Assembly: GCA_013812565.1 (NCBI GenBank) | Contig: JACCTF010000153.1 | Coordinates: forward strand, 1-7,627 | DNA length: 7,627 nucleotides | DNA from: Pyrinomonadaceae bacterium | GTDB lineage: Bacteria > Acidobacteriota > Blastocatellia > Pyrinomonadales > Pyrinomonadaceae | Direction: 5' to 3' | In this document: positions 1 through 6,959 of the stretch, piece by piece | Position numbering within the stretch: position 1 is the stretch's first letter | How the letters are laid out: each line of letters begins with the position of its first letter | Made by a program: the position numbers and the translations under genes | Notes under the pieces: model-generated | Told to the model about the DNA's origin: nothing | What the model saw: only the letters and a program-made list of their open reading frames with translations | The model's database searches: none

Positions 1-1684
1 GTTCTAGCAAGTTGCCTTCCGGCCCAATGGTCGTCTCCATCGACATAACCAGTTCTTCACGGATCGCGTCCACGGGCGGATTGGTAACTTGCGCGAAAAG
101 CTGCTTGAAGTAGTTGTAGAGCAACTGTGGCCGATGCGACAGAACGGCCAGCGGCGTGTCAGTGCCCATCGAGCCGACGGCCTCATTGCCGCCCGCGGCC
201 ATCGGACTCATCAGTTGTTTTAAATCTTCGACGGTGTACCCGAAGGCGTGCTGAAGCTGCAACAAGGTCGCATTCGTAGCCGCTGCACCTCTGTGTACGA
301 CGGATGGAGCACCCAATGCCTGAGAGGGAATGTTCTCAAGCGGAACTAAATTCTCTTCAAGCCACCCTGCGTAATCTTGTTCGGAAGCGATCTGCTGCTT
401 TAGTTCCGTATCAGAGACGATGCGGCGCTCTTCAGTATCGACGAGGAACATACGCCCCGGCTGAAGGCGGCCTTTGAGAACCACGTCGCCCGGCGGGATG
501 TCGAGCACACCCACCTCAGAAGCCATGATCACCAGGTCATCCTTCGTGACGTAGTAGCGAGAGGGTCGCAGGCCGTTGCGATCCAGCACTGCGCCGATCC
601 GCGTGCCGTCGGTGAAGGCGATGGACGCCGGGCCGTCCCACGGTTCCATCAAACAAGCATGATATTCATAGAAGGCTTTCTTCTCCCTGCTCATTGATTC
701 ATGCTTGCTCCACGGTTCGGGGATCATCATCATCACGGCGTGCGGAAGCTTCCGCCCGGCGAGCGTCAACAGTTCCAGCACGTTGTCGAGTTGTGACGAG
801 TCGCTGCCGCGAGTGTCGATCACGGGCAGAACCTTCTCCATATCTTCCCCGAACAACTCAGAGGCAAACATCTTTTCGCGGGCGCGCATCCAGTTGACGT
901 TGCCGCGCAGCGTGTTGATCTCACCGTTGTGCGCGAGATAGCGGTTCGGGTGAGCGCGCAACCAACTCGGAAACGTGTTGGTGCTGAATCTGGAGTGAAG
1001 CATCGCCAAGGCCGTTTCAACCAGCGGATTGGCGAGATCAGGGTAGAAGCTGAGAAGTTGATTCGGGTTGAGCATCCCCTTGTAGACGATTGTCTTCTGC
1101 GACAAGCTGGGGATGTAAAACATGTCACGGGAGGGAACGGCGGACTGCTTTATCCGCTTCTCAATCTGCTTGCGGATCACATAGAGTTTACGCTCAAATG
1201 CCAGATCATCAGCAGTGTTGTGGCAACGGTTGATGAAAATCTGCTTGATGACGGGCTGCGCAGCTTTTGCCGTCGGACCAAGCAGCGTACTATCGGTCGG
1301 CACGTCTCGCCATCCAAGCACGCAGTGGCCCTCTTGCCTCACTACCTCTTCAAACGAACGGACGCACTCGTTTTGATCAGAGACGTCGATTGGCAGAAAA
1401 ACCATTCCGACGCCGTACTGTTTGTCGGCGGGCAATTCGATCTTCAGCTTCTCGCATTCGCTCGCGAGGAAGCGATGCGGAATTTGTATCAGGAGGCCTG
1501 CGCCATCGCCGCTGTTCTTGTCACAGCCCGATGCGCCCCGATGATCCATGTGGACAAGAGCCTGCACAGCCATCTCAACGATGCGGTGGGATTTGCGGCC
1601 CTGAATGTCCACGATGAAACCGACGCCGCAGGCGTCATGCTCAAATTGCGGATCGTATAACCCTTGTTTGGGGGGATTATTCAT
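1..1684 (-). CDS. gltB: Glutamate synthase large subunit, N-terminal part (runs off left edge)
   Basis: This is the large (alpha) subunit of glutamate synthase (GOGAT), which turns glutamine plus 2-oxoglutarate into two glutamates in the cytoplasm. About 561 residues are visible of a usual ~1500; the frame is open to the window edge with no internal stop. The class II glutamine amidotransferase domain starts at Cys19 in DACGVGF, the nucleophile exposed after removal of an 18-residue propeptide. HMDHRGASG follows near residue 45, and the family signature [11 protein letters not shown] near 252-262. The central domain begins near residue 470 ([20 protein letters not shown]) and includes [11 protein letters not shown] at the edge. 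The FMN/Fe-S synthase domain would lie outside. The chosen ATG has GGAG 11 nt upstream; a TTG one codon earlier has better spacing (8 nt), so the start is uncertain by one residue. It is the last gene of the amt, glnA, gltB series. Whether the enzyme is NADPH- or ferredoxin-dependent cannot be decided here. Confidence 0.97.
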   Translation of the reverse strand, partial: MNNPPKQGLYDPQFEHDACGVGFIVDIQGRKSHRIVEMAVQALVHMDHRGASGCDKNSGDGAGLLIQIPHRFLASECEKLKIELPADKQYGVGMVFLPIDVSDQNECVRSFEEVVRQEGHCVLGWRDVPTDSTLLGPTAKAAQPVIKQIFINRCHNTADDLAFERKLYVIRKQIEKRIKQSAVPSRDMFYIPSLSQKTIVYKGMLNPNQLLSFYPDLANPLVETALAMLHSRFSTNTFPSWLRAHPNRYLAHNGEINTLRGNVNWMRAREKMFASELFGEDMEKVLPVIDTRGSDSSQLDNVLELLTLAGRKLPHAVMMMIPEPWSKHESMSREKKAFYEYHACLMEPWDGPASIAFTDGTRIGAVLDRNGLRPSRYYVTKDDLVIMASEVGVLDIPPGDVVLKGRLQPGRMFLVDTEERRIVSDTELKQQIASEQDYAGWLEENLVPLENIPSQALGAPSVVHRGAAATNATLLQLQHAFGYTVEDLKQLMSPMAAGGNEAVGSMGTDTPLAVLSHRPQLLYNYFKQLFAQVTNPPVDAIREELVMSMETTIGPEGNLLE

Positions 1685-1736
1685 CAATCTTATCGCTCCA
1701 CTTGCCTCTCCGGCTAGACACCTCAGAGTTCTCTAC

Positions 1737-1775
1737 ACGAAAGGCCATCAAACCGATTTGTTGATGGCCTTTCGT
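1737..1775. terminator. Perfect 15-bp hairpin upstream of gltB (terminator or leader attenuator)
   Basis: The arms ACGAAAGGCCATCAA (1737-1751) and TTGATGGCCTTTCGT (1761-1775) are exactly complementary, with a 9-nt loop. The layout (CGAAAGGC stem, GCCTTTCG return) resembles strong rrnB-type intrinsic terminators and is symmetric, so it could stop transcription either way. Neither side has a long T run, although the plus side is followed by a fairly T-rich stretch (about 1783-1793). It ends 52 nt upstream of the gltB start. It could therefore isolate gltB from glnA read-through, or act as an attenuator if the gltB transcript begins further upstream. Confidence 0.6.
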
Positions 1776-2006
1776 CGTATGCATTTCGATTTTAGCGACA
1801 GGCCATCATGTGCTACGCGCTCTAATTACTAAAGGGGTAGCGGTGTTGGTGGTAGTTACACGAACCAGTGAACTTGCCCCCAATATCTGCACGTCCACTG
1901 AGACCATACGAGTTGACATAATCGAATAGACTGCTGAATTCACAATTAATGACCTGCTTATCCGACAATGCTTGCCCATACGATTGAAGGGCCAGGCACA
2001 AATGCC

Positions 2007-2042
2007 CAAGAATCCTGTAGAACGCACTCTACAGGATTCTTG
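2007..2042. repeat. Perfect 15-bp inverted repeat with 6-nt loop
   Basis: The arm CAAGAATCCTGTAGA (2007-2021) is exactly complementary to 2028-2042, around the loop ACGCAC. Read on the plus strand it is followed by a T/A-rich stretch (2043-2068). On the minus strand, the direction of the neighbouring genes, it is not followed by T residues. It is therefore not a classical glnA terminator. It may be a terminator for plus-strand transcription, a structured 5' end of the gltB transcript, or a dispersed palindromic repeat. Confidence 0.5.
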
Positions 2043-2056
2043 AGTGTTTGTATAAT
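2028..2056 (+). promoter_or_regulatory. Possible plus-strand promoter facing the glnA 3' end
   Basis: TCTACA (2028-2033, four of six matches to TTGACA) is followed after exactly 17 bp by a perfect TATAAT (2051-2056). Transcription would start near 2063 and run antisense into the 3' end of glnA. The -35 element lies within the right arm of the 2007-2042 hairpin. The region is AT-rich, so a chance match is quite possible, and no plus-strand gene follows. Confidence 0.2.
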
Positions 2057-2103
2057 TTATTATTTTAAGGTTCGTATAAATCAAGCGCTGTACCCAGAAA
2101 CCC

Positions 2104-2161
2104 GCCGCGTGTAGGTCATAGATCGACTACACCCGGCAGGCTGCGCTGACTTTTGCAGCGC
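2104..2161 (-). terminator. Two hairpins directly downstream of glnA
   Basis: Leaving glnA on the minus strand, the first hairpin pairs GCGCTG (2161-2156) with CAGCGC (2148-2143) around a 7-nt loop, starting 4 nt after the stop codon. The second pairs GCCG plus GTGTAG (2104-2107, 2109-2114) with CTACAC plus CGGC (2127-2132, 2134-2137), with one C-C mismatch and a 12-nt loop. Only short T runs follow. The pair probably ends or stabilises the glnA transcript, but it is not a canonical intrinsic terminator. Confidence 0.45.
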
Positions 2162-2165
2162 GGAC

Positions 2166-3581
2166 TTAAACGTCGAAGTACATGCTGAACTCCAGCGGGT
2201 GCGGCCGCATCCGCAATGGCGCGATCTCCTTCTCCCGCTTGTACCTGATCCATCGCTCGATCAACTGTGGCGTAAATACATCCCCCTTGAGCAAAAACTC
2301 GTGATCCGCTTCGAGCGCCGCCAGCGCTTCATCAAGCGAGCCTGGTAAGCTGGGCACTTCGCTTAGTTCCTCCGGCGAAAGATCGTAGATGTCCTTGTCG
2401 AGCGGCTGACCCGGATCGATCCGCCCCTGGATGCCGTCGAGTCCCGCCATCAACATCGCTGAAAACGCTAGGTATGGGTTGCAACTCGGGTCCGGCGGCC
2501 GGAACTCTACACGCTTCTGCTTCGGGTTCTGCGAAAACATCGGTATCCGCACCGCGGCTGAACGGTTCCTGGCTGAGTAAGCTAAGTTCACCGGCGCTTC
2601 GAAGCCGGGCACTAACCGCTTGTAGCTGTTCGTGGTGGGTGCGGCAAAGGCGACGATGGCCGCCGCGTGCTTGAGCAACCCGCCGATGTAGAAGCGTGCC
2701 ATCTCTGATAGTCCGGCGTAGCCGTCGCCTGCAAACAGCGGTTTCTCACCTTTCCACAAGGATTGATGGCAGTGCATGCCACTGCCATTATCGCCATACA
2801 GTGGCTTTGGCATGAAGGTCGCGCCTTTACCTTGACGCTTCGCGACGTTACGCACGATGTATTTGAAGATTTGGAGGTTGTCAGCCGAATGAACAAGAGT
2901 TGAGAAGCGGAAGTCGATCTCGCACTGCCCGGCGGTAGCAACTTCGTGGTGGTGACATTCAACTTGGATACCAGCCTTCTTTAGTTCACCCGATGTCTCC
3001 GAGCGAAAGTCTTGCAGCGTATCGAGCGGCGGGAGCGGCACGTAGCCTTCTTTATTACGAATGTGATAGCCGAGGTTCGCATTGCCATTTTGACCATTGG
3101 TGTTCCAACTCGCTTCCGGGCTATCGACTGAATACCCGGAACTGTGCGGGTCATTATGAAAACGGACATCGTTAAAAACAAAGAACTCGGCTTCCGGGCC
3201 GAAGTAGACGGTGTCAGCCGCCCCGGAAGATCGAACATAATTCTCGGCGCGCCGTCCGACCGCGCGCGGGTCCAACCAGTAGCCTTGTTTGGTCAGCGGA
3301 TCGACGACATCGGCGAACATACAGAGCGTCTTATCAGCCATAAAGGCATCGATCCAGTAGCGCGACGGATCAGGAACCAAAAGCATGTCGGATTCGTTGA
3401 TCGCCGCCCAGCCGCGCAGACTGGAAGCGTCGAATCCAAAGCCGTCCTCGAAAGAACCTTCCGACAGTTGATCAATGGGAAAGGTCAGATGGTGCAAGGC
3501 TCCGACCAAATCCGTGAAACGAATGTTGACGTATGCCGCTCCTTCATCGGCGGCAAACTTCAGCACATCTTTGCTGCTCAT
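2166..3581 (-). CDS. glnA: Type I glutamine synthetase
   Basis: Glutamine synthetase makes glutamine from glutamate, ammonia and ATP as a cytoplasmic dodecamer. The 471-residue length matches the GSI-beta class. Visible motifs are GFGFDASS (47-54), GPEAEFF (128-134, metal ligands Glu130 and Glu132), [20 protein letters not shown] (207-226, with Glu213 and Glu221), [10 protein letters not shown] (265-274, His270), [13 protein letters not shown] (318-330, Arg322 and Glu328), [10 protein letters not shown] (338-347) and [15 protein letters not shown] (359-373). DIYDLSPEE (397-405) keeps Tyr399, equivalent to the adenylylated Tyr397 of enteric GlnA, so control by GlnE adenylylation is likely. The ATG start is chosen because AAGGAG sits 7 nt upstream; a TTG two codons earlier would leave only about 1 nt of spacing. 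It lies between the exported protein gene and gltB, all on the same strand, as expected for a GS-GOGAT locus. No catalytic residue appears to be missing. Confidence 0.98.
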   Translation of the reverse strand: MSSKDVLKFAADEGAAYVNIRFTDLVGALHHLTFPIDQLSEGSFEDGFGFDASSLRGWAAINESDMLLVPDPSRYWIDAFMADKTLCMFADVVDPLTKQGYWLDPRAVGRRAENYVRSSGAADTVYFGPEAEFFVFNDVRFHNDPHSSGYSVDSPEASWNTNGQNGNANLGYHIRNKEGYVPLPPLDTLQDFRSETSGELKKAGIQVECHHHEVATAGQCEIDFRFSTLVHSADNLQIFKYIVRNVAKRQGKGATFMPKPLYGDNGSGMHCHQSLWKGEKPLFAGDGYAGLSEMARFYIGGLLKHAAAIVAFAAPTTNSYKRLVPGFEAPVNLAYSARNRSAAVRIPMFSQNPKQKRVEFRPPDPSCNPYLAFSAMLMAGLDGIQGRIDPGQPLDKDIYDLSPEELSEVPSLPGSLDEALAALEADHEFLLKGDVFTPQLIERWIRYKREKEIAPLRMRPHPLEFSMYFDV

Positions 3582-3588
3582 TAACAAA

Positions 3589-3594
3589 CTCCTT
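3589..3594 (-). promoter_or_regulatory. Ribosome binding site of glnA
   Basis: AAGGAG on the minus strand lies 7 nt before the ATG at 3581-3579. It overlaps the spacing needed for the upstream TTG (3587-3585), which it therefore rules out as the main start. Confidence 0.8.
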
Positions 3595-3635
3595 TTTCAG
3601 GGCAAGAATGAATAAAGATTTTGACGTTGAGAGTT

Positions 3636-3685
3636 CACGCTTCGGCGTGTTTACCTTGAACAGTCACAGTCCTCATGGCCGGACT
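3636..3685. other. Two short hairpins in the 114-bp spacer before glnA
   Basis: CACGC and GCGTG (3636-3640, 3645-3649) flank a TTCG loop. AGTCC and GGACT (3668-3672, 3681-3685) flank an 8-nt loop, 10 nt after the stop of the upstream gene. Neither is followed by a T run on the minus strand, so read-through from the upstream gene into glnA is possible. No good -35/-10 pair for glnA is visible in the spacer. Confidence 0.35.
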
Positions 3686-3695
3686 CTAAACTCGC

Positions 3696-4436
3696 TTAGA
3701 AGGTGATTCCGTAATATACAAAGAGGGCGTTGTTTTTGCGCCCCTGATTACCGATGCTGTAGCCCGCCCAAAGATAGCTGTTCTTTGGCAGGGCAAAACT
3801 GAGACCGGGCGTGACGTAGCCAAAACGGTTCTTGCCGCTAAACCAATCGGTGACAAAGCTCACCTTTGAATGCAGCGGTTGTTCATAACCCGCAGTAATC
3901 CCACCACGAGTACCGTTTCCTTCTGTCCGGCCAACCAACCCGTAAACTCCGCCGTGGAGGCGCGGGCCGTAAGTTGATTTCACCTTTTTGCTGACGACCG
4001 TATAGAGCAAGCCGAAGTTATCGGTCGTGCCGGTCGAGGTAAGCGCCTGTTTGTCTTTGACCGGCACGTAAAGAATGCCTCCGGCCGCCACCGCTACGCC
4101 TTGCTCCTCGTTGTTATAGAACTGCCATTTGATATTCGGTTGAATCTCGATTGGTTCCGCCGGGCCGAAGTCAGAGGCGGCGACGTTAACTCCCACCTCG
4201 ACGCCTTTACCTAAACCAACGACTGCCCGGGGCACGTAAGTTTGAAAGCCGCCATCTTGGGCGCGTTCAAGGTGCGAAACGAAATCAAACTCGAAATAGA
4301 CTTTCTTTTCCGGAACAACATCAGTCGAGGGGATATTAAAGAGCGTCGATTGAGCGTTTGCCCAATCATCACCGTTTAACGAGATAAACGTCATCAGAAA
4401 ACAGAGCACACCGAGGATTGATCTTGCTTTGTGCAT
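3696..4436 (-). CDS. Exported, probable outer-membrane beta-barrel protein of unknown function
   Basis: I do not recognise a named family. The 246-residue product begins with a Sec signal peptide: MHKAR, then a hydrophobic core (SILGVLCFLMTFISL, 6-20), then a likely cleavage site ANA|QS after residue 28. The mature part alternates short strands rich in Gly, aromatic and polar residues with charged turns, for example VYFEFDFVSH (46-55), AVVGLGKGVEVGVNVAA (71-87), HGGVYGLVGR (161-170), RGGITAGYEQPL (177-188) and YVTPGLSFALPKN (207-219). It ends FVYYGITF, a C-terminal Phe pattern typical of outer-membrane barrels handled by the BAM complex. About 10-12 strands could fit. GGAG lies 13 nt before the ATG, a long spacing, just after a hairpin. 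It sits between amt and glnA on the same strand, so a role as an outer-membrane pore or accessory in ammonium use can be guessed from position only. Confidence 0.75.
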   Translation of the reverse strand: MHKARSILGVLCFLMTFISLNGDDWANAQSTLFNIPSTDVVPEKKVYFEFDFVSHLERAQDGGFQTYVPRAVVGLGKGVEVGVNVAASDFGPAEPIEIQPNIKWQFYNNEEQGVAVAAGGILYVPVKDKQALTSTGTTDNFGLLYTVVSKKVKSTYGPRLHGGVYGLVGRTEGNGTRGGITAGYEQPLHSKVSFVTDWFSGKNRFGYVTPGLSFALPKNSYLWAGYSIGNQGRKNNALFVYYGITF

Positions 4437-4455
4437 ATTGTATTTTCATCTCCGT

Positions 4456-4524
4456 GGTCGCTCGTAAGCGACCTCAAGGGCCTACCTGTTCTCTCGTCGC
4501 TCAAAATCGGAAGAACAGGTGGGC
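4456..4524 (-). promoter_or_regulatory. Two-hairpin leader before the exported protein gene
   Basis: GGTCGCT and AGCGACC (4456-4462, 4467-4473) form a perfect 7-bp stem with a 4-nt loop. Its transcript copy ends 2 nt before the probable ribosome binding site GGAG (4453-4450). Further upstream in the transcript, 4480-4492 pairs with 4512-4524 over 13 positions with one G-U type pair around a 19-nt loop. Structure so close to the ribosome site could affect translation of the downstream gene; this is inference. Confidence 0.4.
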
Positions 4525-4647
4525 TGTAATTTTGTTGCCGAGTCGTGACCTTAGAAGCGTTGGAGTAGCCACGACCTACTAGAACGCGGACTGTGAGAGG
4601 TTTACGATCTGTGACAATAATGTTCGTGTGATAGGTTCGAAGTACAA

Positions 4648-4677
4648 AAATGTAGTCAACTTTAGTTCGCTACATTT
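4648..4677. repeat. AT-rich interrupted palindrome
   Basis: AAATGTAG (4648-4655) pairs with CTACATTT (4670-4677), and within it AACT (4658-4661) pairs with AGTT (4664-4667), separated by a 2x2 mismatch. On the minus strand the stem runs into TTTTT, so it could be a weak AU-rich terminator after amt. Alternatively it is an operator-like site. Confidence 0.35.
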
Positions 4678-4820
4678 GTTACTACAGCGATCCCGCTCGG
4701 GTCGGGAATCTCGGCGTCTACCTCAAGAGTGATTCGCAGAACGCTTCGTCTTGCACAAGTTTGGGCGATGTGCCTCACCTTCGAACAAACGTGCCTGCCG
4801 AAAAGATGTGCACTATTTAT

Positions 4821-4846
4821 GTGAGCGTGCTGCGTAACACGCCCAC
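4821..4846 (-). terminator. Hairpin downstream of amt
   Basis: GTGAGCGTG (4821-4829) pairs with CACGCCCAC (4838-4846) at eight of nine positions around an 8-nt loop, about 75 nt after the amt stop codon. No T run follows on the minus strand, so termination here is uncertain. Confidence 0.35.
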
Positions 4847-4921
4847 GATAAGTAGCTAACGCCGGGGCAAGCAGGCGCAGATGTTACGTGTCATATCACC
4901 AACTTAATTGGCACCAGAGAG

Positions 4922-6430
4922 TTATCTGTTTGCCGCGGCTACTTTTGAGGCCCGGTCGGTGCCGCCCGCGACCACTGCGGCCGTTGTGCTGGGCTGTGAC
5001 TGCATCTCTGCGGAGGACAAGTCAAAACCTAAGTTATATCCTTCCTCGCCGTGCTGACTGAGGTCGAGCCCTTGCATCTCGTCTTCGGTATCTAACCGCA
5101 CGCCGAAAACCATATCGACAATCTTGAGAATGAGGTACGAACCGGCAACGGCAAGTGCAACGGCCATCCCGATGGCGATCAATTGATTAAGGATCTGCGC
5201 AGGGTTGCCGTCCACTAGACCGACGGGTAGCGGGTTGCCGGCTCCGTCCTTGAAGATTGGATTGACGGCGTTTGTGGCGAACACGCCGGTCATAATGGCT
5301 CCGACCGTCCCGGCCGTTCCATGAACGCCGAACACGTCGAGTGAATCGTCGTATCCGAGTCTTCGCTTCACCTCGGCGCACATCAAGAAGCTGCAAACCC
5401 CGCCGACAAAGCCGATGATCAAGCTTGCCATCGGTGTCACAAACCCAGATGCCGGTGTGATCGCGACCAGACCGACAACCGCGCCGGAGATCGCGCCGAG
5501 CACCGTCGGCTTACCTTGTCGCAGCCACTCCGCAACCATCCAGCCGAGTGTGCCGGTGGCTGCGGCGAAGTGCGTCGCGACGAATGCGCTGGTCGCAAGC
5601 GAACTCGCCGCAACCGCGCTCCCGGCATTGAAGCCGAACCAACCGACCCACAGCATACATGCGCCGATAAAGCTTAATACCAAACTGTGCGGAGGGATCT
5701 GCATCTTTGGATAGCCGAGGCGGCGACCGAGGTATAGTGCACAAACAAGGGCAGAGAATCCTGACGAGATGTGAACTACGGTGCCGCCCGCAAAGTCGAG
5801 CGCCGGAACTGTTCCGCCGAGCACGGCGTTAAAAAAGCCGCCCTTACCCCATACCATGTGAGCCAACGGAAAGTAGATCAGGGTTGACCATAGGACTGTA
5901 AAAGCCAGCATTGCGCTGAACTTCATCCGCTCGGCGAAGGCGCCCGTAATCAGTGCCGGGGTGATGATGGCAAACATTAATTGAAACATCATGAATGTCT
6001 GATGCGGAATTGTAGCCGCGTAATCCGCGTTGGGCGTGCCATCGACGCCGCGCAGAATCACATAACTCAAACTGCCGAAGAAGGGCGTCCCTTCGGCAAA
6101 GGCAATGCTGTAACCATAGAGCGCCCACAGAACTGTGACCACGGCCATCATGGCAAAGCTCTGCATCATCGTGCCGAGTACGTTCTTCTTTCGCACCAGC
6201 CCGCCGTAGAAGAGCGCCAGTCCAGGCCCCGTCATCATCAGCACAAGGGCAGTGCTGATGAGCATCCACGAGTTATCGCCTGCCGACTGGGCAGCGCTTA
6301 CCGCCGTCTCGACGGCCGCTAACCGCTCCTCCGCGGTTTTACCGGGCGCCTGAGCCAGAGCCGTAAGCGAGAGAACCGGTAACCAGGACAGCGTAAACAC
6401 AGGGAACAACCTCTTCCAGAGAGGACTCAT
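4922..6430 (-). CDS. amt: Ammonium channel of the Amt/MEP/Rh family
   Basis: This inner-membrane trimeric channel carries ammonium/ammonia into the cell. The 502-residue product has an N-terminal signal-like hydrophobic segment (about 8-28, ending ALAQA), then a polar stretch (30-53) and eleven expected membrane helices. Key residues by comparison with E. coli AmtB are Trp194 in HMVWG (recruitment site), Asp212 and His220 in LDFAGGTVVHISSG, Phe153 in FQLMFAIITPAL, the WVGWFGFNAGSA segment (261-272, Ser271), and His370 in DVFGVHGTAGTVGAI. His220 and His370 form the pore twin-His pair. The C-terminal EMQGLDLSQHGEEGY (451-465) is the conserved tail that couples to PII proteins; about 37 low-complexity residues follow. 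The ATG is preferred over a TTG two codons upstream because AAGGAG is 9 nt from the ATG but only 3 nt from the TTG. No glnK gene is adjacent in the window. It is the most upstream gene of the minus-strand set. Confidence 0.98.
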   Translation of the reverse strand: MSPLWKRLFPVFTLSWLPVLSLTALAQAPGKTAEERLAAVETAVSAAQSAGDNSWMLISTALVLMMTGPGLALFYGGLVRKKNVLGTMMQSFAMMAVVTVLWALYGYSIAFAEGTPFFGSLSYVILRGVDGTPNADYAATIPHQTFMMFQLMFAIITPALITGAFAERMKFSAMLAFTVLWSTLIYFPLAHMVWGKGGFFNAVLGGTVPALDFAGGTVVHISSGFSALVCALYLGRRLGYPKMQIPPHSLVLSFIGACMLWVGWFGFNAGSAVAASSLATSAFVATHFAAATGTLGWMVAEWLRQGKPTVLGAISGAVVGLVAITPASGFVTPMASLIIGFVGGVCSFLMCAEVKRRLGYDDSLDVFGVHGTAGTVGAIMTGVFATNAVNPIFKDGAGNPLPVGLVDGNPAQILNQLIAIGMAVALAVAGSYLILKIVDMVFGVRLDTEDEMQGLDLSQHGEEGYNLGFDLSSAEMQSQPSTTAAVVAGGTDRASKVAAANR

Positions 6431-6439
6431 AATCAATGT

Positions 6440-6445
6440 CTCCTT
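6440..6445 (-). promoter_or_regulatory. Ribosome binding site of amt
   Basis: AAGGAG on the minus strand is 9 nt before the ATG (6430-6428). The in-frame TTG at 6436-6434 would be only 3 nt away, so the ATG is the better start. Confidence 0.75.
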
Positions 6446-6503
6446 AAATTGGGTTTTAGATTTTGTCAGGGTTCATCCGTAAGGAACCTTCTTCAACATT
6501 GCA

Positions 6504-6520
6504 GGTACCAGCGGTACCAG
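6504..6520. promoter_or_regulatory. Paired GGTACCAG sites upstream of amt
   Basis: GGTACCAG occurs at 6504-6511 and again at 6513-6520, giving a 9-bp repeat period and, since GGTACC is itself a palindrome, an overall inverted repeat with a 3-bp centre. It lies 74-90 bp before the amt start, where an operator could sit. It is not an NtcA site, because the GTA to TAC gap is 7 rather than 8. Confidence 0.3.
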
Positions 6521-6925
6521 GCATGAATCTGTATTAGTTAGAGCGATCCGGGCACGCTAACATCTCTGCCAAAATCGCTATGCCTATCTTTTAATGTCGA
6601 CTCCTCGCCTTCTTCTCGCTTTCATGACTGAGAGTCGTTTACAAGCGCGCTGAAGTGAATCGGCGAGCAGTGACGTTATTCAAAAACAAGACATAACAAT
6701 CTCTGTGCCAAGATCATGCTAACTGCTTTGACCAACCAAGAGATCAAACGAAAAGTGTCATGATTATTGGGTAGAACTGTTTTAACTCAAGCGAGCGCGC
6801 CGTGAAGCGACTCTCGTAAACAACCACACTGAAGAAACGGTTTTGTAAGAGGCACAACTTTTAGCTACAAAATTGTAACGAGAAGCGATTTACTTCAGGG
6901 GTAGATTCCATTGAGAGAGAAGTTT

Positions 6926-6959
6926 GGAGTACCGCCTTCAGGCGTGTTTTCTCCACGCC
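6926..6959. repeat. Compact GC-rich hairpin, possible dispersed intergenic repeat
   Basis: CGCC and GGCG (6933-6936, 6941-6944) flank a TTCA loop. GGAG (6926-6929) can pair with CTCC (6951-6954) outside it. As an alternative fold, GGCGTG (6941-6946) can pair with CACGCC (6954-6959). The overlapping, mutually exclusive pairings in 34 bp look like a REP-type element. Only one copy is in the window. Confidence 0.3.

Larger units (their letters stand above)
1685..2165. other. Spacer between glnA and gltB, no credible gene
   Basis: This 481-bp stretch is the gltB leader side and the glnA trailer. It holds four inverted repeats (listed separately) and an AT-rich patch at about 2045-2085. On the minus strand that patch contains TTGATT (2084-2079) and TAAATT (2059-2054), a weak promoter-like pair with a poor 19-bp spacing, so a gltB promoter here is only possible. 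A minus-strand open frame over 1806-2084 crosses the 2007-2042 hairpin, lacks any recognisable motif and is judged not to be a gene. A consensus TTGACA at 1913-1918 on the plus strand has no good -10 partner. Confidence 0.6.
4437..4921. other. Spacer between amt and the exported protein gene, no credible gene
   Basis: This 485-bp stretch has no open frame worth calling. It contains at least four inverted repeats (4456-4473, 4480-4524, 4648-4677 and 4821-4846), more structure than plain spacer would suggest. It could hold an amt terminator, a promoter and a structured leader for the downstream gene, or a small RNA. I see no consensus promoter. Confidence 0.6.

Noticed and set aside
929..1660. 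A 243-codon plus-strand open frame antisense to gltB
   Set aside because: The opposite strand encodes a continuous, motif-rich GltB sequence; this frame has no recognisable domain and is a shadow of it.
1806..2084. A 92-codon minus-strand open frame in the glnA-gltB spacer
   Set aside because: It runs through a perfect palindrome, has unusual composition, no motif and no clear ribosome binding site.
3144..3584. A 146-codon plus-strand open frame antisense to glnA
   Set aside because: It lies entirely opposite conserved GlnA motifs and shows no protein-like features.
3582..3587. Upstream TTG start for glnA
   Set aside because: It would sit about 1 nt from the ribosome binding site; the ATG at 3581 is correctly spaced and gives the family length.
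6431..6436. Upstream TTG start for amt
   Set aside because: Only 3 nt from AAGGAG, whereas the ATG at 6430 is 9 nt away.
6556..6572. Sigma-54-like site upstream of amt
   Set aside because: TTGGCA and TTAGC are present, but the GG and GC pairs are 11 bases apart instead of the required 10, and no NtrC-type site was seen nearby.
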